Below are positions 57,959-64,000 of a stretch of 64,000 nucleotides of DNA, piece by piece (within the stretch, counting starts at the first letter, position 1; each line of letters starts with the position of its first letter). Source of the stretch: Streptomyces radicis (GTDB lineage Bacteria > Actinomycetota > Actinomycetes > Streptomycetales > Streptomycetaceae). The stretch lies in contig NZ_RBDY01000002.1 in NCBI RefSeq assembly GCF_003626575.1, forward strand, positions 372,001 through 436,000, in the 5' to 3' direction. A model generated the notes under the pieces. It saw only the letters and a list, made by a program, of their open reading frames with translations, was not told the DNA's origin and searched no databases. Both the position numbers and the translations under genes were made by a program.

Positions 57959-58242
57959 CGCACACCCCCCGCGCCGACGCGGCGGGCGGCGGCCAGGTGG
58001 CGGGTGGTGGCGAGGTGGTGGGCGTACTCCTCGATGGCCAGCACGGCCAGCACGGTGACCGAAGCGGTCAGGTCGGGGTCGTAGGCGAGGATGTCGGCGC
58101 CCGCGTCCAGGCGGGCCGCCCGCTCCTCCCCGCTCTCGCCGGACTCACCGAGCCACAACTCGGGCGGTGTGCCCAACCCGAGCGCCAAGTCGACGAAGTC
58201 GGTGTCGTCCAGCACCTCATGGGCGCCGATGAACGATCGCAT
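57955..58242 (-). CDS. Hypothetical acidic AICE protein
   Basis: 95 residues. MRSFIGAHEVLDDTDFVDLA, then LAYDPDLTASVTVLAVLAIE and EYAHHLATTRHLAAARRVGA. No family recognised. It begins the coupled gene run that leads to traB. ATG 58242 follows agga 8 nt upstream and stands 41 nt after hairpin leader copy B. Confidence 0.6.
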   Translation of the reverse strand: MRSFIGAHEVLDDTDFVDLALGLGTPPELWLGESGESGEERAARLDAGADILAYDPDLTASVTVLAVLAIEEYAHHLATTRHLAAARRVGAGGVR

Positions 58243-58261
58243 GATCAAGTCCTGTTCTCTC

Positions 58262-58327
58262 TCGCAAGGGGATGAGGGAAGGACCCTGAGCTGCGGGATC
58301 TCTTGGCCGGAGTGCCGCAGCTCAGGG
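58262..58327 (-). promoter_or_regulatory. Hairpin leader copy B
   Basis: Arms CCCTGAGCTGCGG (58284-58296) and CCGCAGCTCAGGG (58315-58327), a perfect 13-bp stem. Loop on + strand GATCTCTTGGCCGGAGTG. TCGCAAGGGGATG flanks it at 58262-58274. It differs from copy A in stem sequence but not in pairing, loop, flank or distance to the ATG (41 vs 40 nt). Confidence 0.72.
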
Positions 58328-58349
58328 CGGGGGCAGCCGTCAGGGCCGC

Positions 58350-58412
58350 TCAGCGGTGGTAGAGGTGGCGCGCCGCAGCGGTGCGCAGCGCGGCAATCAC
58401 GCTCGCGGTCAC
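58350..58412 (-). CDS. Possible 20-residue peptide
   Basis: GTG 58412 overlaps the stop of the upstream zinc-finger gene (GTGA) and encodes VTASVIAALRTAAARHLYHR. Only the coupling pattern supports it. Confidence 0.25.
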   Translation of the reverse strand: MTASVIAALRTAAARHLYHR

Positions 58413-58546
58413 TGGCCGTTCCCGTTGCAGGTCGGGCAGGTCTTGTAACCGCCGTTCGTCCGGTCCGTGCAGGTCCCCCAGCCGTTGCAGGTGCCGCACG
58501 TACGGCACTCCCACGGTCGGGACGCCGCGAAGTCGATACGATCCAC
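58409..58546 (-). CDS. 45-residue DnaJ-type zinc-finger protein
   Basis: VDRIDFAASRPWEC start, then CRTCGTCNGWGTC and CPTCNGNGQ at the end: CxxCxGxG-like repeats as in the DnaJ zinc finger, with no J domain. GTG 58546 follows aggagtgatccc. Small proteins of this kind are frequent in actinomycete elements. Function unknown. Confidence 0.6.
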   Translation of the reverse strand: MDRIDFAASRPWECRTCGTCNGWGTCTDRTNGGYKTCPTCNGNGQ

Positions 58547-58668
58547 GGGATCACTCCTATGCAGGTAGGTGTTGATCGCTTCCGGCCTCATGCCGAGGTC
58601 CGGTGGTCGTGGCCCGGGGTCGCACCCCCGGGTCACGACTCGTTCGGAGCCCTGCCGGGCTCCCCGCG

Positions 58669-58710
58669 CACCGCCGCGCCCGCCCTCTCGTGGGGGCGGG
58701 CGCGGCGGTG
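58669..58710 (-). terminator. Strong hairpin, probable terminator
   Basis: 16-bp perfect stem (CACCGCCGCGCCCGCC at 58669-58684; complement 58695-58710) with a 10-nt loop, between two leftward small genes. The rest of the 341-bp gap 58547-58887 has no recognisable gene. Confidence 0.65.
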
Positions 58711-58887
58711 ACGGGCAGCGCAGGGTGGCTTCTCCCGAGCGGCACCACCTCGGGCCCGTGGGCTCGGGTGCGCGGCGCGCGGGGTGACGCGATGGGCATG
58801 GGCTGCCGTACCGGTCCAGTGCCAGCAGCTCTACGCCCCGGTATGTCGTCGAAGCATCGAAGTCCTCGTCGAGGCGGACAGGTACGC

Positions 58888-59076
58888 CTACTTCTCGGTG
58901 ATCTGGGTGATCGTGATGTTGCCGGTCGGCTCGTATCCCCTGTCGTGCGATGCGTCCTCGACCATCGCCTTGGCGGCCTGCGGTGAGGCGGCGGTCAGCG
59001 TGCCGCTCGCGCTCGCGGTCTCCCCGGGGTAGAGGGTGTCGACGAGCGTCTCGGCGGTGAACCTGTACTTCGGCAC
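58888..59076 (-). CDS. Hypothetical 62-residue AICE protein
   Basis: Starts GTG 59076 (VPKYRFTAETLVDTLYPG), with SASGTLTAASPQAAKAMVED and the end TGNITITQITEK. It looks like a small mixed alpha/beta domain. ggagaac lies 5-10 nt upstream. It is the first leftward gene, divergent from the GntR regulator, so its promoter may be under that regulator. No family recognised. Confidence 0.55.
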   Translation of the reverse strand: MPKYRFTAETLVDTLYPGETASASGTLTAASPQAAKAMVEDASHDRGYEPTGNITITQITEK

Positions 59077-59599
59077 GACGTTCTCCCTCGGTTCGGGTCC
59101 GGCGTTGTGGGGCCTGGCGCCCCTCGCGCGCCGCCCCCGGAGCCGTTCCTCCGTGGAGGCTGGCCGGGGGCGACGACGAGCAGCTCAGGCGTCTGCGAGT
59201 TCGTGTGGCCCGAGGTGACGCGTTGGCTTCGCGACCTGTGCTGGTCCTGCTCAGGTGCGCGCCTTGAGTCTTCGTCGGCGGATCAACAGGGGCTCCTCTC
59301 AGGTCGGCGGGCAAGGGCTGTGCACTGCAAGGGGCTCTCGTGGTCCCACTCTCCGGCCGTTGCTCGCGGTCGCCGGGCCACCTCGCCAGTACGGGCCGAA
59401 ACCCTGTTCCACCTGGCCTTTGGCGGGATCGCAGCGTCCCCGCCCTCAGCTCGGAGCAGCCCGAAGAAGGCCCTCCGGTCTCCCCTCGCTTTCGCTCGGT
59501 TCGACATGCCTAACGTACCCATCCTTCCTAGGTAGGTCAACCAGGCTGGGAAGGATGGCCATCCTGGGATTGGTGGGGAGGTGGCCGTACGATGGCGGG
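59077..59599. promoter_or_regulatory. 523-bp divergent control region of the element
   Basis: Gene-free region between the leftward transfer genes and the rightward GntR regulator. It holds a long compound hairpin (arms CGCCCCCGG 59132-59140 and CCGGGGGCG 59164-59172, with an inner CCTCC/GGAGG stem) in the leader of the 62-residue gene. An inverted repeat CCATCCTTCC (59519-59528) / GGAAGGATGG (59549-59558) lies 42 bp before the regulator's start, a candidate operator. Confidence 0.5.
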
Positions 59600-60442
59600 A
59601 TGAGCCTTGACCCTGACGACACGCGACCGGCGTTCCAGCAGGTCAGCAGTGCATTGCGGGCCGACATCCTGACCGGGAAGTACGTGCCGGGAGATCAGCT
59701 TCCGTCCGGCCCCGAGCTGGTGAAGCGGTACGGCGTCGCAAAGGCGACCGTCCAAAAGGCGCTCGACCAGCTTCGCGACGAAGGGCTGATCGTCACGCGC
59801 AAGGGCAAGGGGTCCTTCGTCCGGCAGCGGACCGAACGTCCCGTGGGCCTGCGCCCGCACCTCGAGGCGGCGTTCGAGGAAGCTCAGGTCACCATCGACT
59901 TCGCGGGCTTCTCCAGTGAGACGCTGCACAACGCCATTCAGGAGCCCCTCGACAAGGTGCGGTCAGGCCGCCTGACTCCGCAGTCGATCGCCGTGCGGCT
60001 GCTGCTGCCGGACAGCACGGCGCCCATGGCGGTGCCGGTGCTGGTGGACGAGCTGCGGGACGACGCCGACCTGAGGCAGCGGGCGGGGCAGATCGGGGCG
60101 ACGAACGCCGGGGGGATCACCCACTCCGTGCAGGTGCTCGCCGAGCTCGGCCTGGTCGAATCCGCCCGCGTGGAAACGCGCTTCTACCGGGCGTCGCCGC
60201 TGTTCAAGCTCTACATCATCAACGGGGAAGAGGCGTTCTTCGGCTATTACCCCCTGCGTCAGCGGACGATGAAAGTCGCCGGGGCGGAGAAGACGTTCTT
60301 CGACATCACCGGCAAGGACACGACCCTTTTCCACCACTCGGCCGGGCCGGATGAGACGTCGCTCGGGTCGCAGTATGTGCGCCAGTCCCAGATGTGGTTC
60401 GAGAGCGCGTGGAACAGCATCGCCTTCGAGCGGCAGCCGTGA
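59600..60442 (+). CDS. GntR-family transcriptional regulator (KorSA-like position)
   Basis: 280 residues from ATG 59600. GntR winged helix at about 8-75: AFQQVSSALRADILTGKYVP, PSGPELVKRYGVAKATVQKA, LIVTRKGKGSFVRQ. The C-terminal part (about 85-280) does not look like the common UTRA ligand domain: GATNAGGITHSVQVLAELGL and KLYIINGEEAFFGYYPLRQR are visible. In pSAM2 the GntR-type KorSA represses transfer genes and itself; same role inferred here. GTGA overlap with the HAD gene. Confidence 0.85.
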   Translation: MSLDPDDTRPAFQQVSSALRADILTGKYVPGDQLPSGPELVKRYGVAKATVQKALDQLRDEGLIVTRKGKGSFVRQRTERPVGLRPHLEAAFEEAQVTIDFAGFSSETLHNAIQEPLDKVRSGRLTPQSIAVRLLLPDSTAPMAVPVLVDELRDDADLRQRAGQIGATNAGGITHSVQVLAELGLVESARVETRFYRASPLFKLYIINGEEAFFGYYPLRQRTMKVAGAEKTFFDITGKDTTLFHHSAGPDETSLGSQYVRQSQMWFESAWNSIAFERQP

Positions 60443-61128
60443 ACGCCGCACTTGAGCCCGCGCTGCGCGGGAGGACGCACGTGCTGCTCGACTTCGACGG
60501 GCCGGTCTGCTCGGTCTTCGCGGGGTTGTCCGCCGCCGAAGTGGCCGACCGGATGCGGCAGCGGCTTCGGGACGCGGGGCAGTCGATCACGCCGGAGTGG
60601 GAAGAGGAGAACGATCCGCTCGCGCTGCTGAGCCGGATCAGCAGGGCGCTGCCGGGGCTGGCCGAGCAAGCCGACGCGGTGCTCACCGAGTTGGAGACGG
60701 ACGCCGCGCGGCTGGCGCGGGCCAACCCCGACATCAAGCCCGTCCTCGACGCCTGCGTCGGCACAGGGCGGACCGTTCTGGTGGTCAGCAACAACTCCGG
60801 GCAGGCCATAGACCTCTACCTGCGGCGCGAGGGGCTGACAGGCCAGGTGGAGCGGGTCGTCGGGCGCGTGCCGGGGGAGCCCGCATCCATGAAGCCGAGC
60901 CCGCGGCTGCTGCTCGACGCGATGGGGGAAACGGTGGCCGCGCGGTGTGTGTTCATCGGTGATGCCGTGCGCGATGTGGAGGCGGGGCACGCGGCCGGAG
61001 TGCCCACCATCGGCTACGCCAACAAGCCGGGGAAGGCAGCCAAGCTGACCGCCGCAGGGGCCGTCGCGGTGGTCGAATCGCTGCTTCCGCTCGCGGACGC
61101 CCTGACATCCATTGACAGCCATCTTTGA
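60439..61128 (+). CDS. HAD-superfamily hydrolase
   Basis: 229 residues from GTG 60439. HAD motif I is THVLLDFDGPVCSVF (about 15-29, DxDGP), motif II TVLVVSNNSGQAIDLYL (about 113-129), motif III Lys in SMKPSPRLLLDAM and motif IV CVFIGDAVRDVEAG (about 171-184). A phosphatase or phosphoglycolate-phosphatase-like role is likely. Coupled to the GntR regulator by a 4-nt overlap; in pSAM2-like elements a Nudix enzyme occupies a similar place. Its stop lies in the arm-like repeat. Confidence 0.85.
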   Translation: MNAALEPALRGRTHVLLDFDGPVCSVFAGLSAAEVADRMRQRLRDAGQSITPEWEEENDPLALLSRISRALPGLAEQADAVLTELETDAARLARANPDIKPVLDACVGTGRTVLVVSNNSGQAIDLYLRREGLTGQVERVVGRVPGEPASMKPSPRLLLDAMGETVAARCVFIGDAVRDVEAGHAAGVPTIGYANKPGKAAKLTAAGAVAVVESLLPLADALTSIDSHL

Positions 61129-61135
61129 CATCAAC
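61112..61135. repeat. Right copy of 24-bp arm-like repeat
   Basis: One mismatch to 45797-45820, same orientation, 106 bp inside attR. Another TGACATCC lies just to its left (61103-61110). Confidence 0.6.
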
Positions 61136-61240
61136 AGCGGCGGACAGCGGAATACGCCCAGGGGCCAACGGAAGGCGCTCCGATCAAGGTGCGCAACGGT
61201 TACGGCTGGTCACCCGGGGCGAGATTTTCCGGTGAATCGA

Positions 61241-61285
61241 CCTGATAAGGATGAGGCCACAGGTTCAAGTCCTGTTAGCCCCACC
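61241..61285 (+). repeat. attR core: tRNA-Ile 3' fragment
   Basis: Identical 45 bp to attL. It is the displaced 3' part of the chromosomal tRNA-Ile. Here CACC is followed by G, so the original gene did not encode the final A of CCA; the element's copy at attL does. Confidence 0.95.
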
Positions 61286-61293
61286 GGTCGCAT

Positions 61294-61324
61294 CGCCCCC
61301 GGCCCGAGATGGCCGGGGGCGTTT
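61294..61324 (+). terminator. Original tRNA-Ile terminator
   Basis: 11-bp perfect stem CGCCCCCGGCC (61294-61304) / complement (61314-region 61311-61321) followed by TTTG. It is the chromosomal counterpart of the hairpin after attL. Confidence 0.7.
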
Positions 61325-61405
61325 GACATCCGCGGCTGACATCATGGGTATCATCGGGCGCCAGATGGTCCGATCACGTATCTGCAAGAAGGACGAGGTA
61401 GCGCG

Positions 61406-61543
61406 GTGAAGAAGCTCCTCCTGGTCGCCCTGGCCGCCATCGGTGGCCTCCTCGTGTACCGCCAGATCCAGGCGGACAAGGCTGAGCAGGACCTGTGGAC
61501 GGAGGCCACGGACGCCGTTCCGAGTGGTTCCTCGGGCGCCTGA
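61406..61543 (+). CDS. DLW-39 family small protein
   Basis: 45 residues: KKLLLVALAAIGGLLVYRQI forms one membrane helix, followed by KAEQDLWTEATD with the DLW motif. The family is a conserved actinobacterial neighbour of gyrA and tRNA-Ile; the element now separates it from them. GTG 61406 follows aaggacgagg. Function unknown. Confidence 0.85.
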   Translation: MKKLLLVALAAIGGLLVYRQIQADKAEQDLWTEATDAVPSGSSGA

Positions 61544-61652
61544 CCCGACGCCGGACGGCGCGACAGACTGTGTTCCGGGCCCCCGGCCGCGATGCGCGGC
61601 CGGGGGCCCGTGTGCTGTTCCGATGTGCGGATGCGAACGCTTCGGGCGGCGC

Positions 61653-62213
61653 TCAGCCCTGGTGGCTCTCGTAGTGCTCGACCGCCTCGCGGGTGCGCGC
61701 GATGCCGTACACCCTGAGGAATTCGGCCAGTTCCGGGTGGGTGTCCGCGAGCAGCCGCGAGGCGCTCTGGATCTCGGTGGCGTCCGAGACCGAGCGGAGC
61801 AGCGCCTGGATCTCGCGCACGACCCGCTTGGTGGGGTTCGCGGGGACCCCGATGGAGCTTGACCTGGCGGCGGTCGAGTGGGTGCCGAGCACGTTCCCCC
61901 CGGACGTGCGGCGGATCTCCTCCATCGCCGAGGTGGCCTCGGCGGCGCTGATGCGGCCCCCGCGCACCTCGGCGGCCAACTCCTGGAGAGACCTGACCCG
62001 TTGGACGACCGCGGGATTGCCGATCTTCGCGCGTTGCCCGCTCATGAGCTGGGACAGCATCGGTGCCGAAAGGCCGAGGACGACCGCCAGGCGGGCCTGG
62101 TTCAGCCCGAGGTCCGCGATGAGGCGGCGAAAGAGCGTCCCCAGCGGTTCCCCGTACCAGGTCGTCTGTTGTTCTCTCGCTTTTTCGGTGGACTCCTGCT
62201 GTGCTGCGTCCAT
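61653..62213 (-). CDS. Helix-turn-helix DNA-binding protein
   Basis: 186 residues from ATG 62213 (MDAAQQESTEKAREQQTTW). XRE-like HTH at about 22-65: LFRRLIADLGLNQARLAVVL then LSAPMLSQLMSGQRAKIGNP. A linker follows, then a helical C-terminal region (REIQALLRSVSDATEIQSAS; LRVYGIARTREAVEHYES). A regulator of this form is found near the DLW-39 gene in Streptomyces. ggggaga precedes the ATG. The 109-bp gap to DLW-39 has nothing I can name. Confidence 0.85.
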   Translation of the reverse strand: MDAAQQESTEKAREQQTTWYGEPLGTLFRRLIADLGLNQARLAVVLGLSAPMLSQLMSGQRAKIGNPAVVQRVRSLQELAAEVRGGRISAAEATSAMEEIRRTSGGNVLGTHSTAARSSSIGVPANPTKRVVREIQALLRSVSDATEIQSASRLLADTHPELAEFLRVYGIARTREAVEHYESHQG

Positions 62214-62360
62214 CGTCTCTCCCCTGTTCTCCCCTGATCGCTTCACGTGAGCGAAGTTGCGCGTCATCCTACGGAGCGACCGGTGCCCTGGGCGATACCC
62301 GGTCGGTATCCGGGGAGAAGATTGGGTAACCTTGACCTTGGCTCCTCACGGGAGTCGCCA

Positions 62361-62433
62361 GGGGCCTTAGCTCAGTTGGTAGAGCGCTGTCTTTGCATGG
62401 CAGATGTCAGGAGTTCGACTCTCCTAGGCTCCA
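62361..62433 (+). tRNA. tRNA-Ala (TGC)
   Basis: Acceptor GGGGCCT (62361-62367) pairs with AGGCTCC (62426-62432, one G-T), A discriminator. Anticodon stem CTGTC/GGCAG with loop TTTGCAT gives TGC. D arm GCTC-AGTTGGTA-GAGC; T arm AGGAG-TTCGACT-CTCCT. CCA is not encoded. tRNA-Ile and tRNA-Ala near gyrA is the usual actinobacterial order. Confidence 0.97.
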
Positions 62434-62528
62434 CACGTGAAGTCTTTGTGAGGGGCACTCGCTCCCCGTCGCGTCGCTGATAGTCAAGGGTGCGGTTACG
62501 CAGCGACGCGATGAGGGAGGCGTGCCCC

Positions 62529-64000
62529 ATGGATGTGGGCGACCTGGTCGGAGGGCGTTACCGGCTGCGGGAGCGCTTCGCCGAGGGCGCGGTGGGCCAG
62601 GTCTGGCGGGCCACCGACGAGTTGGTGCCGCGCACCGTGGTGCTCAAGCGCACGCTCATCGACGGCGAGCGCGGGCAGCGCGCGGTGCTCCAGGAGGCCG
62701 CGATTCTGGCCGAGACGCAGCACCCGCACGTGGTGACGCTGCACGACGTGATCCCCGGGGGCGCGGGCGGCGGCGACCACTGGCTGGTGATGGAGTACGT
62801 CACGTCGCGCAGCCTCGCGGGGCTCGTCAACGCCCTTCCCGGGCGCAGGCTCGCCGACGAGGACGGGGTCGAGGCCTGGCGGCGGGCGGCGGAGATCGGC
62901 GTGCAGCTCGCCGAGGCGCTGCGGGCCGTGCACGCCAAGGGCGTGGTGCACCGCGACGTCAAGCCGGGGAATGTGCTGGTCGCCGACAACTGGTTCGTCA
63001 AGCTCGGCGACTTCGGGAACTGCGGGGCGGGCGACCCCGAGGAGACCCAGGGCGAAGGGCCGATCCCCCGCACCCCCGCGTATGCCGCGCCCGAGGTGCA
63101 CAGGGGCGGGGTGCCGAGCCGCGCCTCCGACGTGTTCTCGCTCGGCGCCACGCTCTTCCGCGTCGTCGAGGGCCACTCCCTGTACGGCCCGCGCGCCACC
63201 GAGGCGGAGATGGAGATGCGGGCGCGCGCGGGGGCGTTCGTCGGGGCGGAGCGCGCCGGGCGCCTCGGTCCTGTGCTCGACCGGCTGCTCGAGCCGCGCC
63301 CCGAGGACCGGCCCGACGCGGCCGAGGCGGTCGCGCTGCTGCGCGGGCTGCTGCCCACCCCGGCGGCCGACTCCACGGCCGCGGGGGCGCGTTCGGGACC
63401 CGAGCCGGTCGACGCGGTGAACGCGCCCTCCGCGCCGCCTCGTTCGCGCCGCCTCGCGTGGGCCGCGTGGGCCGGGGTGGGGCTGGTCGCGCTGGCCGCC
63501 ACAGTGGTGGTCGGGCTCCGGATTTTCGAGGGCGAAGGAAACGGGAACGCGCCGCCCGCCGATCCCCCGCCCGTCCCCGACGCCCTGCGGCCCCAGGACC
63601 GCGCGGTGGGCGAGGTGGTGGGCCACGCCCCGAGCGCCGACCCGTGCGCGCTGGTGGACCCGGCGGGGCTCGCGGCGTTCGGCGACACCGAACTCGACCG
63701 CGACTACGGCAACTTCGACCGTTGCGACATCCGCCTCCTGCCGCCGGAGGGCGGTGAGGTCGTCCTGATGGTGGACCTCAACAACGCGCCCGCGCCCGAG
63801 ATCTCGTCCCCTTCCGAGCAGGTCGGCGACGTCCGCGTGGTGTCCCACCCGTCCACCGGCGAGGACTGCACGCGCTTCGTGCTGCTCCCCGACGGCAACT
63901 GGCTCACCGTCGCGGCCAAGTACTGGGACGACGGCGCCCCCGACCTGTGCGCGATCGCCGACGCGGGCGCCCGCCACGCGGCCGACGTCGTCAACGAGCA
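62529..64000 (+). CDS. Membrane Ser/Thr protein kinase (3' end cut)
   Basis: 490 residues visible, open at the right edge. Kinase domain at about 8-280: Gly loop FAEGAVGQVWRA, ATP Lys in TVVLKRTL, catalytic VVHRDVKPGNVLV (about 141-153) and metal-binding KLGDFGN (about 160-166), APEVHRGG. All catalytic residues are present, unlike the pseudokinase near murJ. After a linker, one membrane segment (AWAGVGLVALAATVVVGLRI, about 316-335) and an extracellular domain with Cys pairs (DPCALVDPAG; FDRCDIRLLP; EDCTRFVLLP). ATG 62529 follows gggagg. Confidence 0.93.
   Translation, partial: MDVGDLVGGRYRLRERFAEGAVGQVWRATDELVPRTVVLKRTLIDGERGQRAVLQEAAILAETQHPHVVTLHDVIPGGAGGGDHWLVMEYVTSRSLAGLVNALPGRRLADEDGVEAWRRAAEIGVQLAEALRAVHAKGVVHRDVKPGNVLVADNWFVKLGDFGNCGAGDPEETQGEGPIPRTPAYAAPEVHRGGVPSRASDVFSLGATLFRVVEGHSLYGPRATEAEMEMRARAGAFVGAERAGRLGPVLDRLLEPRPEDRPDAAEAVALLRGLLPTPAADSTAAGARSGPEPVDAVNAPSAPPRSRRLAWAAWAGVGLVALAATVVVGLRIFEGEGNGNAPPADPPPVPDALRPQDRAVGEVVGHAPSADPCALVDPAGLAAFGDTELDRDYGNFDRCDIRLLPPEGGEVVLMVDLNNAPAPEISSPSEQVGDVRVVSHPSTGEDCTRFVLLPDGNWLTVAAKYWDDGAPDLCAIADAGARHAADVVNE

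Larger units (their letters stand above)
45715..61285. mobile_element. 15.5-kb actinomycete integrative and conjugative element (AICE) in tRNA-Ile
   Basis: Bounded by the 45-bp att repeats. It carries int-xis next to attL, a Prim-Pol/DUF3631 replication pair, FtsK-type traB, spdB, small transfer-region genes and a GntR-type regulator near attR, the modular layout of pSAM2/SLP1-like AICEs with a primase-polymerase (RepPP) type replication module. Neighbouring chromosomal genes (gyrA, DUF3566, DLW-39) are contiguous in Streptomyces without it. No obvious pseudogenes, so it may be active. Confidence 0.93.

Noticed and set aside
59255..59599. Upstream in-frame extension of the GntR regulator
   Set aside because: The extension has no GntR similarity and would cover the candidate operator; ATG 59600 starts the conserved domain.
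62240..62252. GCTTCACGTGAGC as a seventh parS
   Set aside because: It keeps only the CACGTG core with TT/GA flanks and misses outer bases of the GTTTCACGTGAAAC consensus that six other sites match perfectly.

Overview
The window is high-GC actinomycete DNA with the gene order of the Streptomyces replication-origin region: dnaB, MATE transporter, rplI-rpsR-ssb-rpsF, femX, ino1, padR, PBP, cca, DUF6049, murJ, pseudokinase, sigM, trxBA, parBA, rsmG, jag, yidC, yidD, rnpA, rpmH, dnaA, oriC, dnaN, gnd, recF, DUF721/dciA, gyrB, gyrA, DUF3566 and tRNA-Ile. GTG starts are frequent, genes are densely packed, and palindromic parS and Streptomyces-type DnaA boxes are present. I infer a member of Streptomycetaceae; species cannot be read from the sequence.

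Layout. 1-1584: 5' part of dnaB on the minus strand, broken inside its P-loop by an intein that runs off the left edge. 1.9-5.1 kb: MATE exporter and the rpsF-ssb-rpsR-rplI operon. 5.3-17.4 kb: envelope and lipid-related genes (small membrane protein, FemX, alanine racemase-like protein, inositol-phosphate synthase with its PadR neighbour, class A PBP, GT87 mannosyltransferase-like protein, MFS transporter) and CCA transferase. 17.5-27.4 kb: DUF6049 protein, MurJ flippase, pseudokinase, SigM and its anti-sigma factor, thioredoxin system behind a SigR-type promoter. 27.5-33.3 kb: parB-parA and the rsmG-jag-yidC-yidD-rnpA-rpmH block read leftwards. 33.3-45.6 kb: dnaA, oriC with many DnaA boxes and a DnaA-trio element, dnaN, gnd, recF, dciA-like gene, gyrB, gyrA and DUF3566. 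Six perfect parS sites lie between 14.5 and 29.9 kb.

45.7-61.3 kb: a 15.5-kb integrative and conjugative element (AICE) inserted in tRNA-Ile(GAT), bounded by a 45-bp direct repeat. It carries integrase, excisionase, a primase-polymerase plus DUF3631 ATPase replication pair, an FtsK-type TraB translocase, SpdB, an RRQRL zinc protein, an XF1762 protein, a PycTM-like membrane protein, several small Cys-rich proteins, and a GntR regulator with a HAD hydrolase at the right end. Most genes read leftwards, many with 4-nt stop/start overlaps. Three non-coding signals stand out: a 12-copy GTAGCGG array between xis and the replication gene, a 9-copy GGTGTCAG array at the end of traB (candidate transfer locus), and a duplicated hairpin leader with a conserved loop but different, still-paired stems placed 40-41 nt before two start codons.

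61.3-64 kb: chromosome resumes with a terminator, a DLW-39 gene, an HTH regulator, tRNA-Ala(TGC) and a membrane Ser/Thr kinase cut by the right edge.
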